This document shows, piece by piece, positions 10,781-21,712 of a DNA stretch of 64,000 nucleotides; the stretch's first letter is position 1, and the number at the start of each line of letters is the position of its first letter. The stretch is taken from assembly GCA_021014945.1 (NCBI GenBank), contig MU266463.1, positions 1 through 64,000 of the forward strand, given 5' to 3'. The position numbers were made by a program, and so were the translations under genes. The stretch comes from Leucogyrophana mollusca (lineage: Eukaryota > Basidiomycota > Agaricomycetes > Boletales). Under the pieces are notes generated by a model. The model searched no databases and had not been told where the DNA came from. It saw nothing but the letters and a program-made list of their open reading frames with translations.

Positions 10781-12999
10781 ATGGTGTCCTGGTCGCTGCT
10801 CGTCGTTCCGCTCGTTGTACTCGGGGGTGTGTGGTGCGAAGAGTACGAGGAAGATCTTGTACTGCGACCGCTCCGCGATGGGAAAGTATCTTCGACGTTT
10901 ACATTCACGACAGTCCTCCACGGCGCAGACCCAGCGCAGCACTACACGCTCTTCCCGCTCCCCCTCGGCCAGATCCTCCGCGAATACGCAATAACCGAAC
11001 TCCACCTCTCCCTCAACGCAGGAAAGTGGAACTACGACGCCTGGGGCTACCCCGAGCACCCCGCGGTCCCCACCGGCGCAGAGCTCTGGGCATGGATGCC
11101 AGACGGCGCTGCTTCCACCATCGACGACCGCTGGGCCGGCCTCCGCAACGCCCTCGCCGGGCTCTTCTGCGCCTCCCTCGGCTCCTTGGACCACCGCCGC
11201 ACCTCCTCGCCTGTCCAAGCTTACCCCCTCCAGTCCTCACACATCCCCAGCGCCCCACACCACCTCCGCCACGCGACGCTCCCCTCCGAGCACGTATGCA
11301 CGGAGAACCTCACGCCCTTCCTCAAGCTCCTCCCCTGCAAGTCCCGCGCGGGCCTCGCCCGCCTGCTCAACCCCCAGCGCCTCTTCGACGCAGACTGGCA
11401 CGGGCTCGGCGTGCACGTCCTGTCGACGGAGGGCGGGGGCGTAGAGATGAAGCTCGTCGTGCAGGCCGTGTTTGACCCCGTCAGGCTGAGCGGCGGGAAG
11501 AGGAGGGGTACGTCGTTTGTTTGAGTTGTGGTCGGTGCAGCGCTGAGTTGTCCCGGTGCTAGACTGGTCGTTCCAGTCCCTCTTCGATCGCACCATCAAC
11601 GCTGCCTGTCCGGTCGCGAGCTCCAGCTCTGTCAGAGTCTTCCTCCCCGAGGAACAGATCTTCTCGCTGTCCCCGGAGCCGGAGCCTCAACCGAGCGACG
11701 AGTCCCAGCCCCGCGACGAGTCCCAGCCTCACGACGAATCCCAGCCCCACGACAAATCCCTAGCCATATACGACGTGCCCACGCGTAAGTCATCCCCACC
11801 CCCCAGCCCACCTCACTAACAAGTACATCAAAGTGGTATCGCACGGCCCCCTCGACGTCGCGATGCAGTGGACCACAGAGCACGCGTTCCAGTATCGTGA
11901 GTCTGCTCCGCTCCTCTCCCTTGCCCTCGTCTCACCTTTCCCTCGCCCCACGCCCTTCCCTTCCCTCGTCCTCGTCTCACTCCCGCCCTCGCCCCCGCCC
12001 CCGCCCCACCCAGCCCTCCCCCAAAATCCCCCCTCCACCCCTCCCCCCACAGCCCCCCCGCTCTCCATCCAGCGCACCCTCCACGGCACCTCCCAGGCAC
12101 ACGGCGCCCTCGCCTGCACGCTCACGAACCGCGGCCCCGCGCCCCTCCGCGTCGGCTACCTCGAGACGCTCCCCGCGCTCGTCACGCTCTGGGCGCACAC
12201 GATCAGGGTGGAGGTGGGCGGGGTGGGGAGGGGTGAGTGGCTTTTTTTTTGGCTATTTGGGTTATTTTTGGGATTTTTGGGATTTTGGGATTTTGGGATT
12301 TTTGGGATTTTGGGTTATTTTGTGGGTGCAGAGGGGAAGGGGGGGAGTGGAGTTTTTGCCTTTTCCCTTTTTTTTGATCCCGCGGTTTCGTCGCTCCTGT
12401 TGCTGACTGACTGCGCACCTACAGACGACCTCCTCACGGACCTAATCTACCACCCCTCCCACTCCCCCTCCCCCTTCTCCTCTCACTCCTCTTCCCCCTC
12501 CTCTTCGTCGTCCCCCCAAACCCACGCCCACGCCCACACCCACACCCACGGCCCCTCCCCCTCCCTCCTCCAAGCGACGCTCACCCTCCCGCCTTACAGC
12601 ACCCTCCGCCTCACCGCCGAGCTGAGCCGCGCGTTCCTGCGGTACACGGAGCACCCGCCCGACGCGATGCGCGGGTGGGACCTCCCCGGGGCGGTGTTCT
12701 TCCCCGTGCCCGTGCCTGGTTCAACCGACTCCGCGTCTTCCTTCAACGCCAACCACTCCGCGCCCACCTTCAACCACTCTGCACGAACGGACTCCACGTA
12801 CGCGCAAACGGATGAAGCGCACGCGCACATACATACCCTCCCTTACCGCATGCACACCCCCGCTTTGCTCGCCGACCTCCCGACGCCGGACTTCAGCATG
12901 CCGTACAACGTGATCATACTCAGCTGCACGCTCGTGACGCTGATTTTTGGGAGCGTGTTTAATGTGCTCACGAGGGGGTGGGTGGTTGTGGAGGTGTGA
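10781..12999 (+). CDS. GPI transamidase component GPI16 / PIG-T (5 exons)
   Basis: Spliced exons 10781-11507, 11563-11784, 11834-11896, 12053-12232 and 12425-12999 give 588 residues, all introns in phase 1. GPI16/PIG-T is a subunit of the ER transamidase that attaches GPI anchors to proteins. Seen here: an N-terminal signal sequence (SLLVVPLVVLGGV), the family block CTENLTPFLKLLPC with RLFDADWHGLGVHV, the core DWSFQSLFDR, MQWTTEHAFQY, and a single membrane segment near the end following LPTPDFSMPYNVI. The family length is about 550-650. Odd features: a low-complexity insert of Ser, Pro and alternating His (HAHAHTHTHG) between conserved blocks, and strongly C-rich coding DNA at 11900-12700. 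Introns 3 and 4 are long for this window (156 and 192 nt). The gene converges on TLG1. Confidence 0.92.
12240..12330 (+). repeat. T/G simple repeat in GPI16 intron 4
   Basis: A run of units like gggattttt and gggatttt repeats about six times after a T9 tract. It lies wholly inside the 12233-12424 intron and reverses the strand skew of the C-rich flanking exons. Confidence 0.75.
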
Positions 13000-13882
13000 G
13001 GGGTTGGGGGCGGTGGGGGCACTGCGTTATGGGGAGGAGGGGGAGAGAGTATGGGCAGGGGGACGGGGGAAGGGGGGGGCAGGGGGATGGGTAGGGATGG
13101 GGAGAGAACGGGCACTCGGCTGCTGCACTGCGTTATGGGGGAGGAGGGGGGACGGGGACGGACAGGGCAAAACAGCCGGGCGGGCTAGCGTCTTTTGAGT
13201 ACGGCGTCTAGTGGCCAGCGTAACGCGCGAGCCGGGTCCTCCTAAAAAAAATACATGTACCATGTACACTGTTCCTCGCTGGATCCATGGACTTTATACC
13301 CTCTGCAGAATGTGTAGACGTTGTGTTCGCTGCTGGATGTGTAGGCATTGTGCTCTGAGCTGAATAAAATATGTATATGGAGGTCGTGCTCCCCGCATTC
13401 GCATGACACAACGTATACATGTGTGGGGGAGGCGTGACTGGACGAGGTGTGCTAGCCCTACCGCTATTGTTGCTCACATCCAGCCGTCGTGAGGCTGCGC
13501 TTGCTCATAATTGTGAGGAGGCCCGTGCTTGCTCATAGTCATCGAGGCCCACCCGCGATGTTTCGCTGGGCGGTGTTCAAGTTGGTCGCCTCTAGGAGAC
13601 GATCCTCCTATTAGTATCAGGCACAAGTCATCAGGGGCCTCGCACCGGAACAGACATATATAGATTCCACGTGTTGCCCCGCACGTGGTTCGTCTCGCCT
13701 GGGCTACCCCCGATATCCCCGGAGAGGCACCCGAACCCAAACCCGCGCTCACTCAGATCTCAGTCCCGCAGATCCAGTACAACCCAACAAACAACGATAC
13801 TCGCACAAATGCACAAATGCACAAATGTATAAATGTATAAATTTTAATTATATTTATAACCACGCAACACCCCAGGCGCCGC
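13000..13882. other. Convergent intergenic region with G-rich and AT-rich repeats
   Basis: 13020-13190 is very G-rich on the plus strand and contains actgcgttatgggg twice, at 13020 and 13127, as a short direct repeat with many G3-G8 runs (quadruplex-capable). 13808-13845 is an 8 bp microsatellite (gcacaaat, drifting to gtataaat) that probably lies in the TLG1 3' UTR. No gene was found between GPI16 and TLG1. Confidence 0.55.
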
Positions 13883-15199
13883 TCAGACCAGTATAACAGC
13901 TACGAGCAGGATAACGAGGACGATGATCAGTATCGTGATGCACCATCCGGATTTGGTGTCTGTGATCATAAAAGCAGGCGCGGTGCGGGGGGGATGGTGT
14001 TAGTTATTATGAGCCGGCGTGGGTGAAGGGGCAGGAGGGGGAGAGGGGGGCAGAGAAGGGGGGGAAGGAGGAGAGAGAACGCACCTTCCGTATCCCGCAC
14101 GAATTTCCGCATCTTGCGCATTGCGCTGGACAGTTTGGTGTCTGTTTGGTCGACGTTCTGCTCCAGGTCGCCGAGCATCCTACAGGGGCGCAAAACAACC
14201 GAGTCAGCGCTCCGTCTCAACGCCCCACCCCCCACCGCGCCAAGAGCCAAAAAAAAAAAAAAAAGCAACCAGACTCACTCGACGTGTTCCCCAATCTCCC
14301 GGCCCATGAGGCCCGCTTGCTGCGCGAGCGTGCTCAGCGTGCCCGATATCGACTCCATCGTGCGGTCTTGTTCGCGGATCATTAGCTGCGGTGCGTGTTC
14401 GTCAGCGCGTGCGTGCGTGCGTGTGGGTGGGGAAGTGGGATGGTGGGGGGTGGGGAAGTGGGGAAGTTGAAGTGGGGAAGTGGGGCCCAGCTTACCTGCT
14501 GCTCTTCGCGCGCCCACTGGGACTGCGCGTCGTCAGGCTCGGGCGGTGATTCGGCATTGGCATGCGGTGGGGGGAGTGGCGATTTCGCGCGTGATGGGGG
14601 CTGGCGGGGTGGGTTGCAGTTAGTACAAGGCGAGGTACGGGATACGGGACTCGCTGCAGATTCAAGACGCTCACCGCAGTTCCGTCGACCTCGGCGCGCA
14701 TGTCCTGTCCTTGCATGGATTAAGCGGGCGTGTGGGCGCGGCGAAGACGGAGACGCACCTCAATCTCCCGGCGGACTCGCCCGACGTAGTCCCGCCGCGC
14801 TGCTACTTCCCTGTCGTCGAGGCCGAACATGCGTGCGCCCGTGGACTCTACTATCCTTGCGCGGGGGTTAGCCCATGTTATGACTACAACAATCAACAAC
14901 GAGAATAAGAAAGAAAGGGAACGTACTTGACGCTCTCCTCGAGGTCCTCCAGATCCGCCGCGAGGGCCGCGAGCGTCGCCTTCAGCTGTCATCCCGCGTC
15001 AGCGCGCAGCACGGTGGAGGCGTGGTTGGACTGGGCTGGGTAAGAAGGATAAGCGCACCTCGTTCCGCGCCCACGCGAGCTCCTCGCTGCCCTCGCGCGC
15101 CGTGCTCCGTATGCGCAGATACGACGCGCGGAGCGTCGAAGCTGCCTGGAGAGAGGACTGGACTTCTTGCTGGACGGCGTGGTAGGGGTCGGTTGACAT
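13883..15199 (-). CDS. Syntaxin-6/TLG1-like Qc-SNARE (8 exons)
   Basis: Exons 15199-15059, 14985-14927, 14855-14759, 14704-14675, 14600-14496, 14385-14279, 14179-14085 and 13959-13883 join in phase to 236 residues. This family drives fusion at the trans-Golgi network and endosomes. The N-terminus MSTDPYHAVQQEV and the following helices match the syntaxin-6 N-terminal bundle; SVKIVESTGARMFGLDDRE is the linker helix; the SNARE motif spans about residues 145-210 (from REQDRTMESISGTL to AMRKMRKFVRD); a C-terminal anchor follows SGWC (ITILIIVLVILLVAVILV). The gene carries seven introns in 711 coding nt, including a 30 nt exon. By alignment with syntaxin 6 the central ionic-layer residue is His178, not Gln. 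Its upstream region is duplicated at 19.5 kb. Confidence 0.88.
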
Positions 15200-15239
15200 G
15201 GTCGGGGCTTGCACGACGTTGGGTGGAGGGTGGTGGGTG

Positions 15240-15425
15240 GGTGGTGGTGGTGGTGGATGGTGGATGGTGGAAGGCGGGAAGGTCGGCCTGCAGGGGAATT
15301 GGAGGCGTCGCTGGCGCTGTGGGTGTTGGGTTGAAGGTCACTGTGGCGGCTGCGGTCGCGGACTTGGAATCGATCGTTACTGTACTTCCGAAAATGGAAG
15401 TCATCTAAATTTGAGCCGGTTGAGT
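15240..15425 (+). repeat. Direct repeat R2, left copy (TLG1 upstream region)
   Basis: This matches 19524-19712 in the same orientation: ggaaggtcggcctg, gtcgctggcgctgt, ggttgggttgaag, gcggtcgcggacttg, and gagccggttgagttt appear in order in both. This copy ends about 40 bp from the TLG1 start codon, so it is that gene's promoter or leader. On the minus strand both copies begin an open frame (MTSIFGS... here, MNSIFGN... there); here that frame is out of phase with TLG1 and could be an upstream ORF. Confidence 0.8.
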
Positions 15426-16112
15426 TTGCTTAAGTCATCGGCACGACTTTTACGGTCCACTGAAGGACGCAGCAATGGAGCTTGTACTATTCGATGATCG
15501 TGCTCGGGCGGTAACAACGAATGTCCTCGGAAATGTATGCCTTGGTTACTACTCGGATCTCCCTAATGTCGAGCGCTACTTCAAGAAGACGAGCATACTA
15601 TATCGATTGATGCTGCCGCGGTACAAATAGCGTCGAAGGAGGCGTCCACCAAATACTCATCCGACGCTACACCTCCTTCAATATTTCACCTCGGCTCGAG
15701 TATACCGTCAACCACAACATGACAGACTGTAGGACCATGTCTTCCATTGATCTCCGTTGACCGACTGACTGACTGATTTCAGTCAATTGACTTGACAAAA
15801 CCTGTCAGACCCCGCCATCAACACCTGATGCAGGACAACACTGAGGTGCTGTAGAGGACTGGAGGAATTGGAGGTGGAATCGATCTATTTTTGGTGTTAG
15901 GCACCAAAGGATCGCAGGTGGTTGGTCAGGATTGGTCTCACAGATCAATTTCCCATAACAAAAAAAAACCATCTCTTAGACCGTTTATTGGGTCCGAGAA
16001 GTATGGCTGCGACTGGAAAAAACGACAGTCCGTCCTGCCCAAGGTGGATTTCCTGATGGTGTCCAAAAAGGCCCTTTTTTTCTGATGTTCCGCGCACGTC
16101 TACAAGTATATA
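15426..16112. other. Intergenic region before the DUF6535 gene
   Basis: No gene was recognised. It contains a tgactgactgactga run near 15759-15772. A transcript leader and promoter for the gene starting at 16113 are expected here. Confidence 0.4.
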
Positions 16113-19100
16113 GTGCCTGCATGTCGATGGCAGGGCCCCAGTTTCTCACCCATGGCAGTCATCACAGAAGATGTTGCCCCCGCAGCTCAAACAAGCCACC
16201 AAGCTCCGGACTCTAGCGACCGCCCACATGCGGGCGGTGGACAGTCAGGTATCGGGGCGGACACTCGGTGGGAGAAAAGTGCATCTTCTCTCCTTGTACT
16301 CATATTTTCTTCCAGGTCACAACAGCTCCTACAGCAAATACTCCAGACCCTTAAAGAATCCTCGATTGCCCAACAGAGTGGGAACAATCCCAAGTCTCGT
16401 TTCTGGGCGACGTACAAACGCGAGGCAGAAGATTATGACTCGGATTTCCTTGAGAAGTACAAGGACGACATGGACATCGTCCTAATTTTCGTAAGCGTTT
16501 AACCATTAACCTCCTCGAGACTGTTCCTTAAACCCGTCTTCAGTCTGGTCTCTTTTCCGCCGTCAGCAGCACCTTCATCACCTCTATGCAGTCAAGCCTC
16601 AGCGCCGATCCGACCGCTACCACGAACGTCCTCCTGATGCAGTTGATCCGCACCGCCAACACCACCGCCTTCTCTGGCCAGAACCTCGATCTACCCGCAT
16701 GGGACGGTCCGGGTTTGACTATTATTTGGGTACAGTCCCTCATATACGCCAGTCTATCTGCGAGCCTTCTCGCTGCGCTGGGCGCTGTGCTGGGCAAACA
16801 GTGGCTGGGCCATTACCGCCGCCGCGGACTTGGGACAGTTGACGAGCGCGCCATACGCCGACAGCAGAAGCTTAATGGGCTCGAAGCGTGGCATTTCCAC
16901 TCTGTGCTAGAAGTGCTTCCCGTTTTATTACAGATTTCGCTTCTTTTTTTCGGCGTCGCCCTCTCCGCGTTTGTGTGGACTCAACAGTCTGCTATAGGCG
17001 CTGTTGTGATCGGAACCATGACATTCGGCATCCTCTTTTACATTTCGATTACGGTTGCATCACTAATCTCGCCTGATTGCCCCTTCCACACCCCTCCGTC
17101 AACAATAATCACAATAACTCGAGAAGCATTCCGGAGACCTCTGCTTCATTACTTCCGTGGTGAAGCAAGGAGCACCTGGGGAAAGGGAGAGGCTGCAGCT
17201 GCCATCGTCTTGCTACCGGCTGTCTTCGCGTATCAATATTTTCGACATTTTCGACGCTTTCTAGTGGCCCGTCACACCAATTTTCAGGTTAGGCCCTTCT
17301 GGAGAGCGGTCACACATCGGGGAGCACAAGCCAATTTCGAATCTAAGGACCTGGAATCCTCGGCGACATCAATGCCTCCACAGACCCCATTGAAACTGGA
17401 GATTCCTTTCCCTTCCGCTCATAAATTCGAAGCCCCGGCGATAACATGGCTTATCGAGACATCCACTGATCCGGAGGTCATTGCGACTGCAGCCAGGATG
17501 GTACCCGGCGTAGAGTGGCCGGTTGAGCTCGATATTTCGCCTGCATATCTGCAGCTGTGCAACACCTTTGTGGGATGCTTCGTGTCCGTTACAAACACCT
17601 CCGAGGAATGGCAGCTTGCGCCCATGGGACAAGAACGAGCACTTGCTTGCGGCAAGGCACTGGTGCACCTGTACTGCAATAGGCTGTACCTCGAATTCAA
17701 ATTGAGACATGGATTCTGCGATCCCCGTCTAGCTTCCCTCTTTGCTTGCCTCCAGCGCGACTGCTCCGACCAGAACACAGCGGTTGTCTGCGACATAGGT
17801 TTCTTTCTGTTCAGTCGGCAAGGTAATCAATTCCCCCGAGTTCCAGACACCTCTCGCATATGGGTATCACATCTCTTGCCGCACCTGCTCTCCACTCTGG
17901 TTTGGGATAAATCGGTGAGACAGAGGGCTGTCGAGGTGATTATAGGACTGGTTACACGCCCTTTCCCACCCCGGAGGATCCTCGCCGACTGCTTGCTGTC
18001 CGCCGCTATTGTGATGGGAATAGAAGTAGATATGAAAGAGCTGGTGAAAATCGATAAAGGGTCAGTTTTCAAGTTAATCATTGGACTGGGCCATTCAATC
18101 AGTTCTCTGTTCGCAGTTCGGTGGCTGAGATGCTACTTCAACGAATACTGCAGATGCTACCAACAGCATGCCGGATCACTGAAGCACGCATGAGCGTCAA
18201 ATCGAAGCTGCTTCAGCCGCTGTCCCTTTGCTTCGATGCGGGGATAAAGCTGGGTTTTGGTCCATGTGAATCGAAAGGGTGTGGCTGTGAAGTGATGGAA
18301 TGGGGTTTGCACACTTGCCAGTCGTTGGCGGGAAAGCTATGGTCCACCAGTGAGCCGAGTGGTCCCGACGGAGCCACGTCCAAGGAGGAGCGGTCGGAAA
18401 TGTGGAGAACAGCGCGAGCGGCTCTCCACCTCAGTGCCAGTGTGGCATGCTGCGGCCTTGACGACTTTGGCTATCCACGGACTAGGTGGCGTCCGTCCTA
18501 TGGTGGACATCGCGGTCGGCCAGTCATAGACGGCCCTGACTGGGTGATCCGCTTCCTCGACGAACACTATGACGCGCACGATTCCGTTGCGGTCGCCGAT
18601 ACATTCACCATGCTTTCTCAGGCCCGCAACATACACCAATGGGCGGATTCCCCCGCATTCGTTGGCGCCATCATCCGTGCAATGGGGCCCGACCAGCCCA
18701 CCCAAGTTCGCCACACCGCTCTGCGCGCAGCTTGGGAGATCAAAAATGCGTCGGGATTCCCGAAAGACGCCATACGATCCATGTTGCCCGACTTCTTCGT
18801 GGCCATTCATTCCGCTGTTATGACCAACCTAGATCCCCCAGACAATACCACCAACGAGGATTCTCCCGACAGGTTCGTTTACAGAGAGCGGGATCTCTGT
18901 TACCTTCAAATAATATACACCCTTGTTCAGAACTTTGACGGTGTCTATGACGACCATCTCCGTGATCCCAGGCATTTCCACAGATGCCTTGACATTGCCA
19001 AACACACATCTGGCAGAATAGAGATTTTATCCGTGTATCTCATTGCGATCGTGGAAACCCTTGAAGCACGCAATACCGAACGCGGATTCCTCGATGCTTT

Positions 19101-19356
19101 TGCCGCGGACTTGCGGTCGACACATCACAAATCTGCTTGGTTTAGCTTGTTTAAGCTACCGGTGCACAGAATTCAAGAACACGAACAGGCGTTGTCCACC
19201 GTCACTGCATTCACCTGTAGATGTCGGGAGACCAAGGCCAACAATGCTCCAAGGGATTTTATTCAGCGGGTACACGATAAACTTGAGCCAGATAGTCCAG
19301 CGATAGGCTCGTTGGCGGAGTTGTTGGCATCTTGGCCAGAGAGCGAGCACTGGTAG
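16113..19356 (+). CDS. DUF6535 domain-containing membrane protein (3 exons)
   Basis: Exons 16113-16490, 16544-18060 and 18117-19356 join in frame to 1044 residues; the second intron is 56 nt with a gtcagt donor, and without it the frame appears broken. DUF6535 proteins are abundant in Agaricomycetes and have no known function. The signature is RFWATYKREAEDYDSDF, then KDDMDIVLIF, then SGLFSAVSSTFITS, at about residues 90-145. About four hydrophobic segments follow: near SGLFSAV, WVQSLIYASLSASLLAALG, VLPVLLQISLLFFGVALSAF and AIGAVVIGTMTFGILFYI. The remaining 700 residues are soluble and helical, without a recognised domain. The start could instead be the ATG at 16152. The gene is bracketed by repeat R2, suggesting the block arrived by insertion or duplication. 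Confidence 0.85.
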
Positions 19357-19523
19357 ATCGTCATATTGGCGCAACCGACATGCATATTATGTCCGTGTTG
19401 TCATACCGTACTGCAGATTTAGACTTGTCACACTACTGCACCGCAACGGAAAAATCTCACTTTATTTGTGTTACCGACTGCTGTGTTGCTTGTGATATTT
19501 ACCAGCGATTCTTGCCTTCTGAT

Positions 19524-19712
19524 GGGTGGTGGTTGGAAGGTTGGAAGGTCGGCCTGAGCCTTGTCTTGGTCGAGAGATAGGACTCGTTTTGCGCTGTGCG
19601 AGTCGTCGCTGGCGCTGTTGGGGTTGGGTTGAAGTTGCGGTCGCGGACTTGAAATCGATCATTACTGCATTTCCAAAAATGGAATTCATCTACATGATTC
19701 GAGCCGGTTGAG
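19524..19712 (+). repeat. Direct repeat R2, right copy
   Basis: This is the second copy of 15240-15425, about 4.3 kb away and just downstream of the DUF6535 stop codon. It has an inserted block (agccttgtcttggtcgagag) and lacks gtcactgtggcggct relative to the left copy. No gene lies immediately downstream on the strand that TLG1 would occupy. Confidence 0.8.
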
Positions 19713-20007
19713 TTTGGTTTGTTTCCTCGCGTCAAAACATGCTTTCAAGTTGAATTTCGACTATCGCAGCAGACCACTCGTCCCTGATGCCCAAGTGCTA
19801 GAGCCCAACGCTCACATCCAGGGCGGAGCCAGACGGGTCGAAGACAACAGCGTGTCCGCCCGGACCAACGACTTGTTCCTGTCACTGGGTCTGGCCTTGG
19901 TAAAACCCAATTCCGTTCATGGCGTCATGTCCGACTAACCCCTCCGCAGGTCTCTTATAAGCCGTTTCACAAGGTATGTTTCCCCTCATTCCACAACCAG
20001 AATCACC

Positions 20008-21643
20008 ATGTCCTACAACATTCCCAAGACCCAGATCGCAGCCGTCGTCACATCGTCCGACGCCCCCATCGAAATCAGAGCCGACCACCCCGTGAAGGCG
20101 CAGGTTGACCTCGCCCCAGGCGAGTGCCTCGTCAAGCTCGTCAGCACCGGTGTGTGCCACACCGATCTCCACGCGCGCAATAATGACTGGCCGATCCCGG
20201 CCAAGACGCCCCTCGTTGGCGGACACGAGGGTGTGGGGCATATCGTCGCCATCGGCGATAACACGCCAGACTCCCCCGTCAAGATCGGGGACCGCGTTGG
20301 GATCAAGTGGTTGGCATACTCGTGCCTCGACTGCGAGCAATGCCGCAATGGTCTCGAACAGAGTCTGTATCCTGTCCCGCGCTCTCCCGGACAGGCCTCC
20401 CTGACGATCTTACTTTGCTTTCCAGACTGTCCGAAAGCGAAACTGAGTGGGTTCAACGTCGATGGCACGTTCGCCCAATACGCGGTAGAATATCAACCCC
20501 CACTTGATCTTGACTCTTGACTCACTTACCTACAGGTCTCGTACGTTCACCATGTGACCCCTATTCCTGACTCGCTCGAGAGCAACGCGGCCGCGTCCAT
20601 ACTATGCGCCGTAAGTCCCATATTTTCAAGTCCTCTGCAGCATCGCTCATTTCACTGGCACCCCACAAGGGCCTAACGGTGTATCGCGCTCTCAAGTACA
20701 GCGACGCCAAGATCGGCAACTGGGTTGCACTTCCTGGGGCAGGGGGAGGCCTCGGGCATTTAGGTACGCGGTATCCCTTCTGTACAAACAGACATCTTAT
20801 AGTCGCCGTCCAGCCATACAATACGCCACGGCAATGGGGCTCCGTGTTCTTGCCATTGGTATGCGTAGGCTTGCTTTCCAGATCTTCCGCGCTAACACGG
20901 CCGCGCAGACACCGGTGCCGAGAAGAAAAAGCTTTGCACAGAACTTGGCGCCGAAAAATGGATTGACTTCAAAGAGACCAAGGACATCGTCAAGGCCGTC
21001 CAGGAAGCTTGCGATGGCTTGGGTCCCCACTGTGCGATTGTCACCGCTGCTAGCGTGAGCAAGCCTGTCTTCGTGCTCGTCTTCCCGTGTAGATCTAGCG
21101 TGCTTATTTTGGTCGAACGCAGGGTTCTGGGTATAGTCAAGCGGTAGATTACCTTCGCTCTGGAGGTACGTTGATGGCTGTTGGGCTCCCAGGGGACGCA
21201 AAGTTGGAGGCCTCGATCTTCTTTACTGTCTTCAAGGTCAGTCTTCGAATATGACGTCTCTCCCATGGACTTGCCTCTTCGTCGATCTTACGCGCCAGCA
21301 CCGCAGAGTATCACGATCAAAGGATCGTACGTCGGCAATCGTCAAGATGCAATCGAGGCGCTCGAGATAGCCGCGCGTGGGCAGGCCAAGGTCCATTACG
21401 AACTCCAGGCACTGTCGGATTTAAAAGGGTGCGTGATCTCTGCCTCGATTTGGTATCGATGCGCCCCATCGCCACCCCCTGGCCTTCCCCGTCGAGAGAT
21501 GGATCTCTCGTATCTCCATTTAGACTTTTATCCTTTGACTTCGTGATCGTCGATCGCTGATGCCGGCCTGTTTGGTTAGCGTGTACGAAGCAATGGAGGA
21601 GGGCAAAGTCGCGGGGCGGATCGTCTTAGACATGTCCAAATGA
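20008..21643 (+). CDS. Zinc-dependent alcohol dehydrogenase, ADH1-type (9 exons)
   Basis: Exons 20008-20362, 20426-20484, 20536-20610, 20670-20763, 20814-20858, 20909-21054, 21123-21236, 21307-21428 and 21580-21643 give 357 residues with all phases agreeing. The enzyme oxidises primary alcohols or reduces aldehydes with NAD(H), probably in the cytosol. Catalytic zinc ligands lie in CHTDLHA and GHEG; the structural-zinc cysteines in CLDCEQCRNGLEQNC (spliced across intron 1); the nucleotide-binding loop is GAGGGLGHLAIQYA (spliced across intron 4). The end GRIVLDMSK is typical. Intron 1 uses a weak gtctgt donor. An apparent 8 nt insertion near 20814 disappears if the acceptor at 20813 is used. 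Its stop lies 70 bp from the convergent P450 stop. Fungal family length is about 350. Confidence 0.92.
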
Positions 21644-21712
21644 TCATCGGGAATAGGGTATCGGGTACCACAATAGCATATGTATAATAAATACGAACCC
21701 TCATAACACCAC

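Noticed and set aside
10800..12654. Many long minus-strand and alternate-frame ORFs
   Set aside because: They are shadows of the C-rich GPI16 gene, which explains the region with consistent splice phases.
18061..18120. Apparent frame break splitting the DUF6535 gene into two genes
   Set aside because: A 56 nt intron with gtcagt donor and gcag acceptor joins both parts in phase.
20764..20858. Apparent 8 nt insertion and frameshift in the alcohol dehydrogenase
   Set aside because: Using the acceptor at 20813 instead of 20802 restores GLGHLAIQYA and the correct phase, so the gene is intact.
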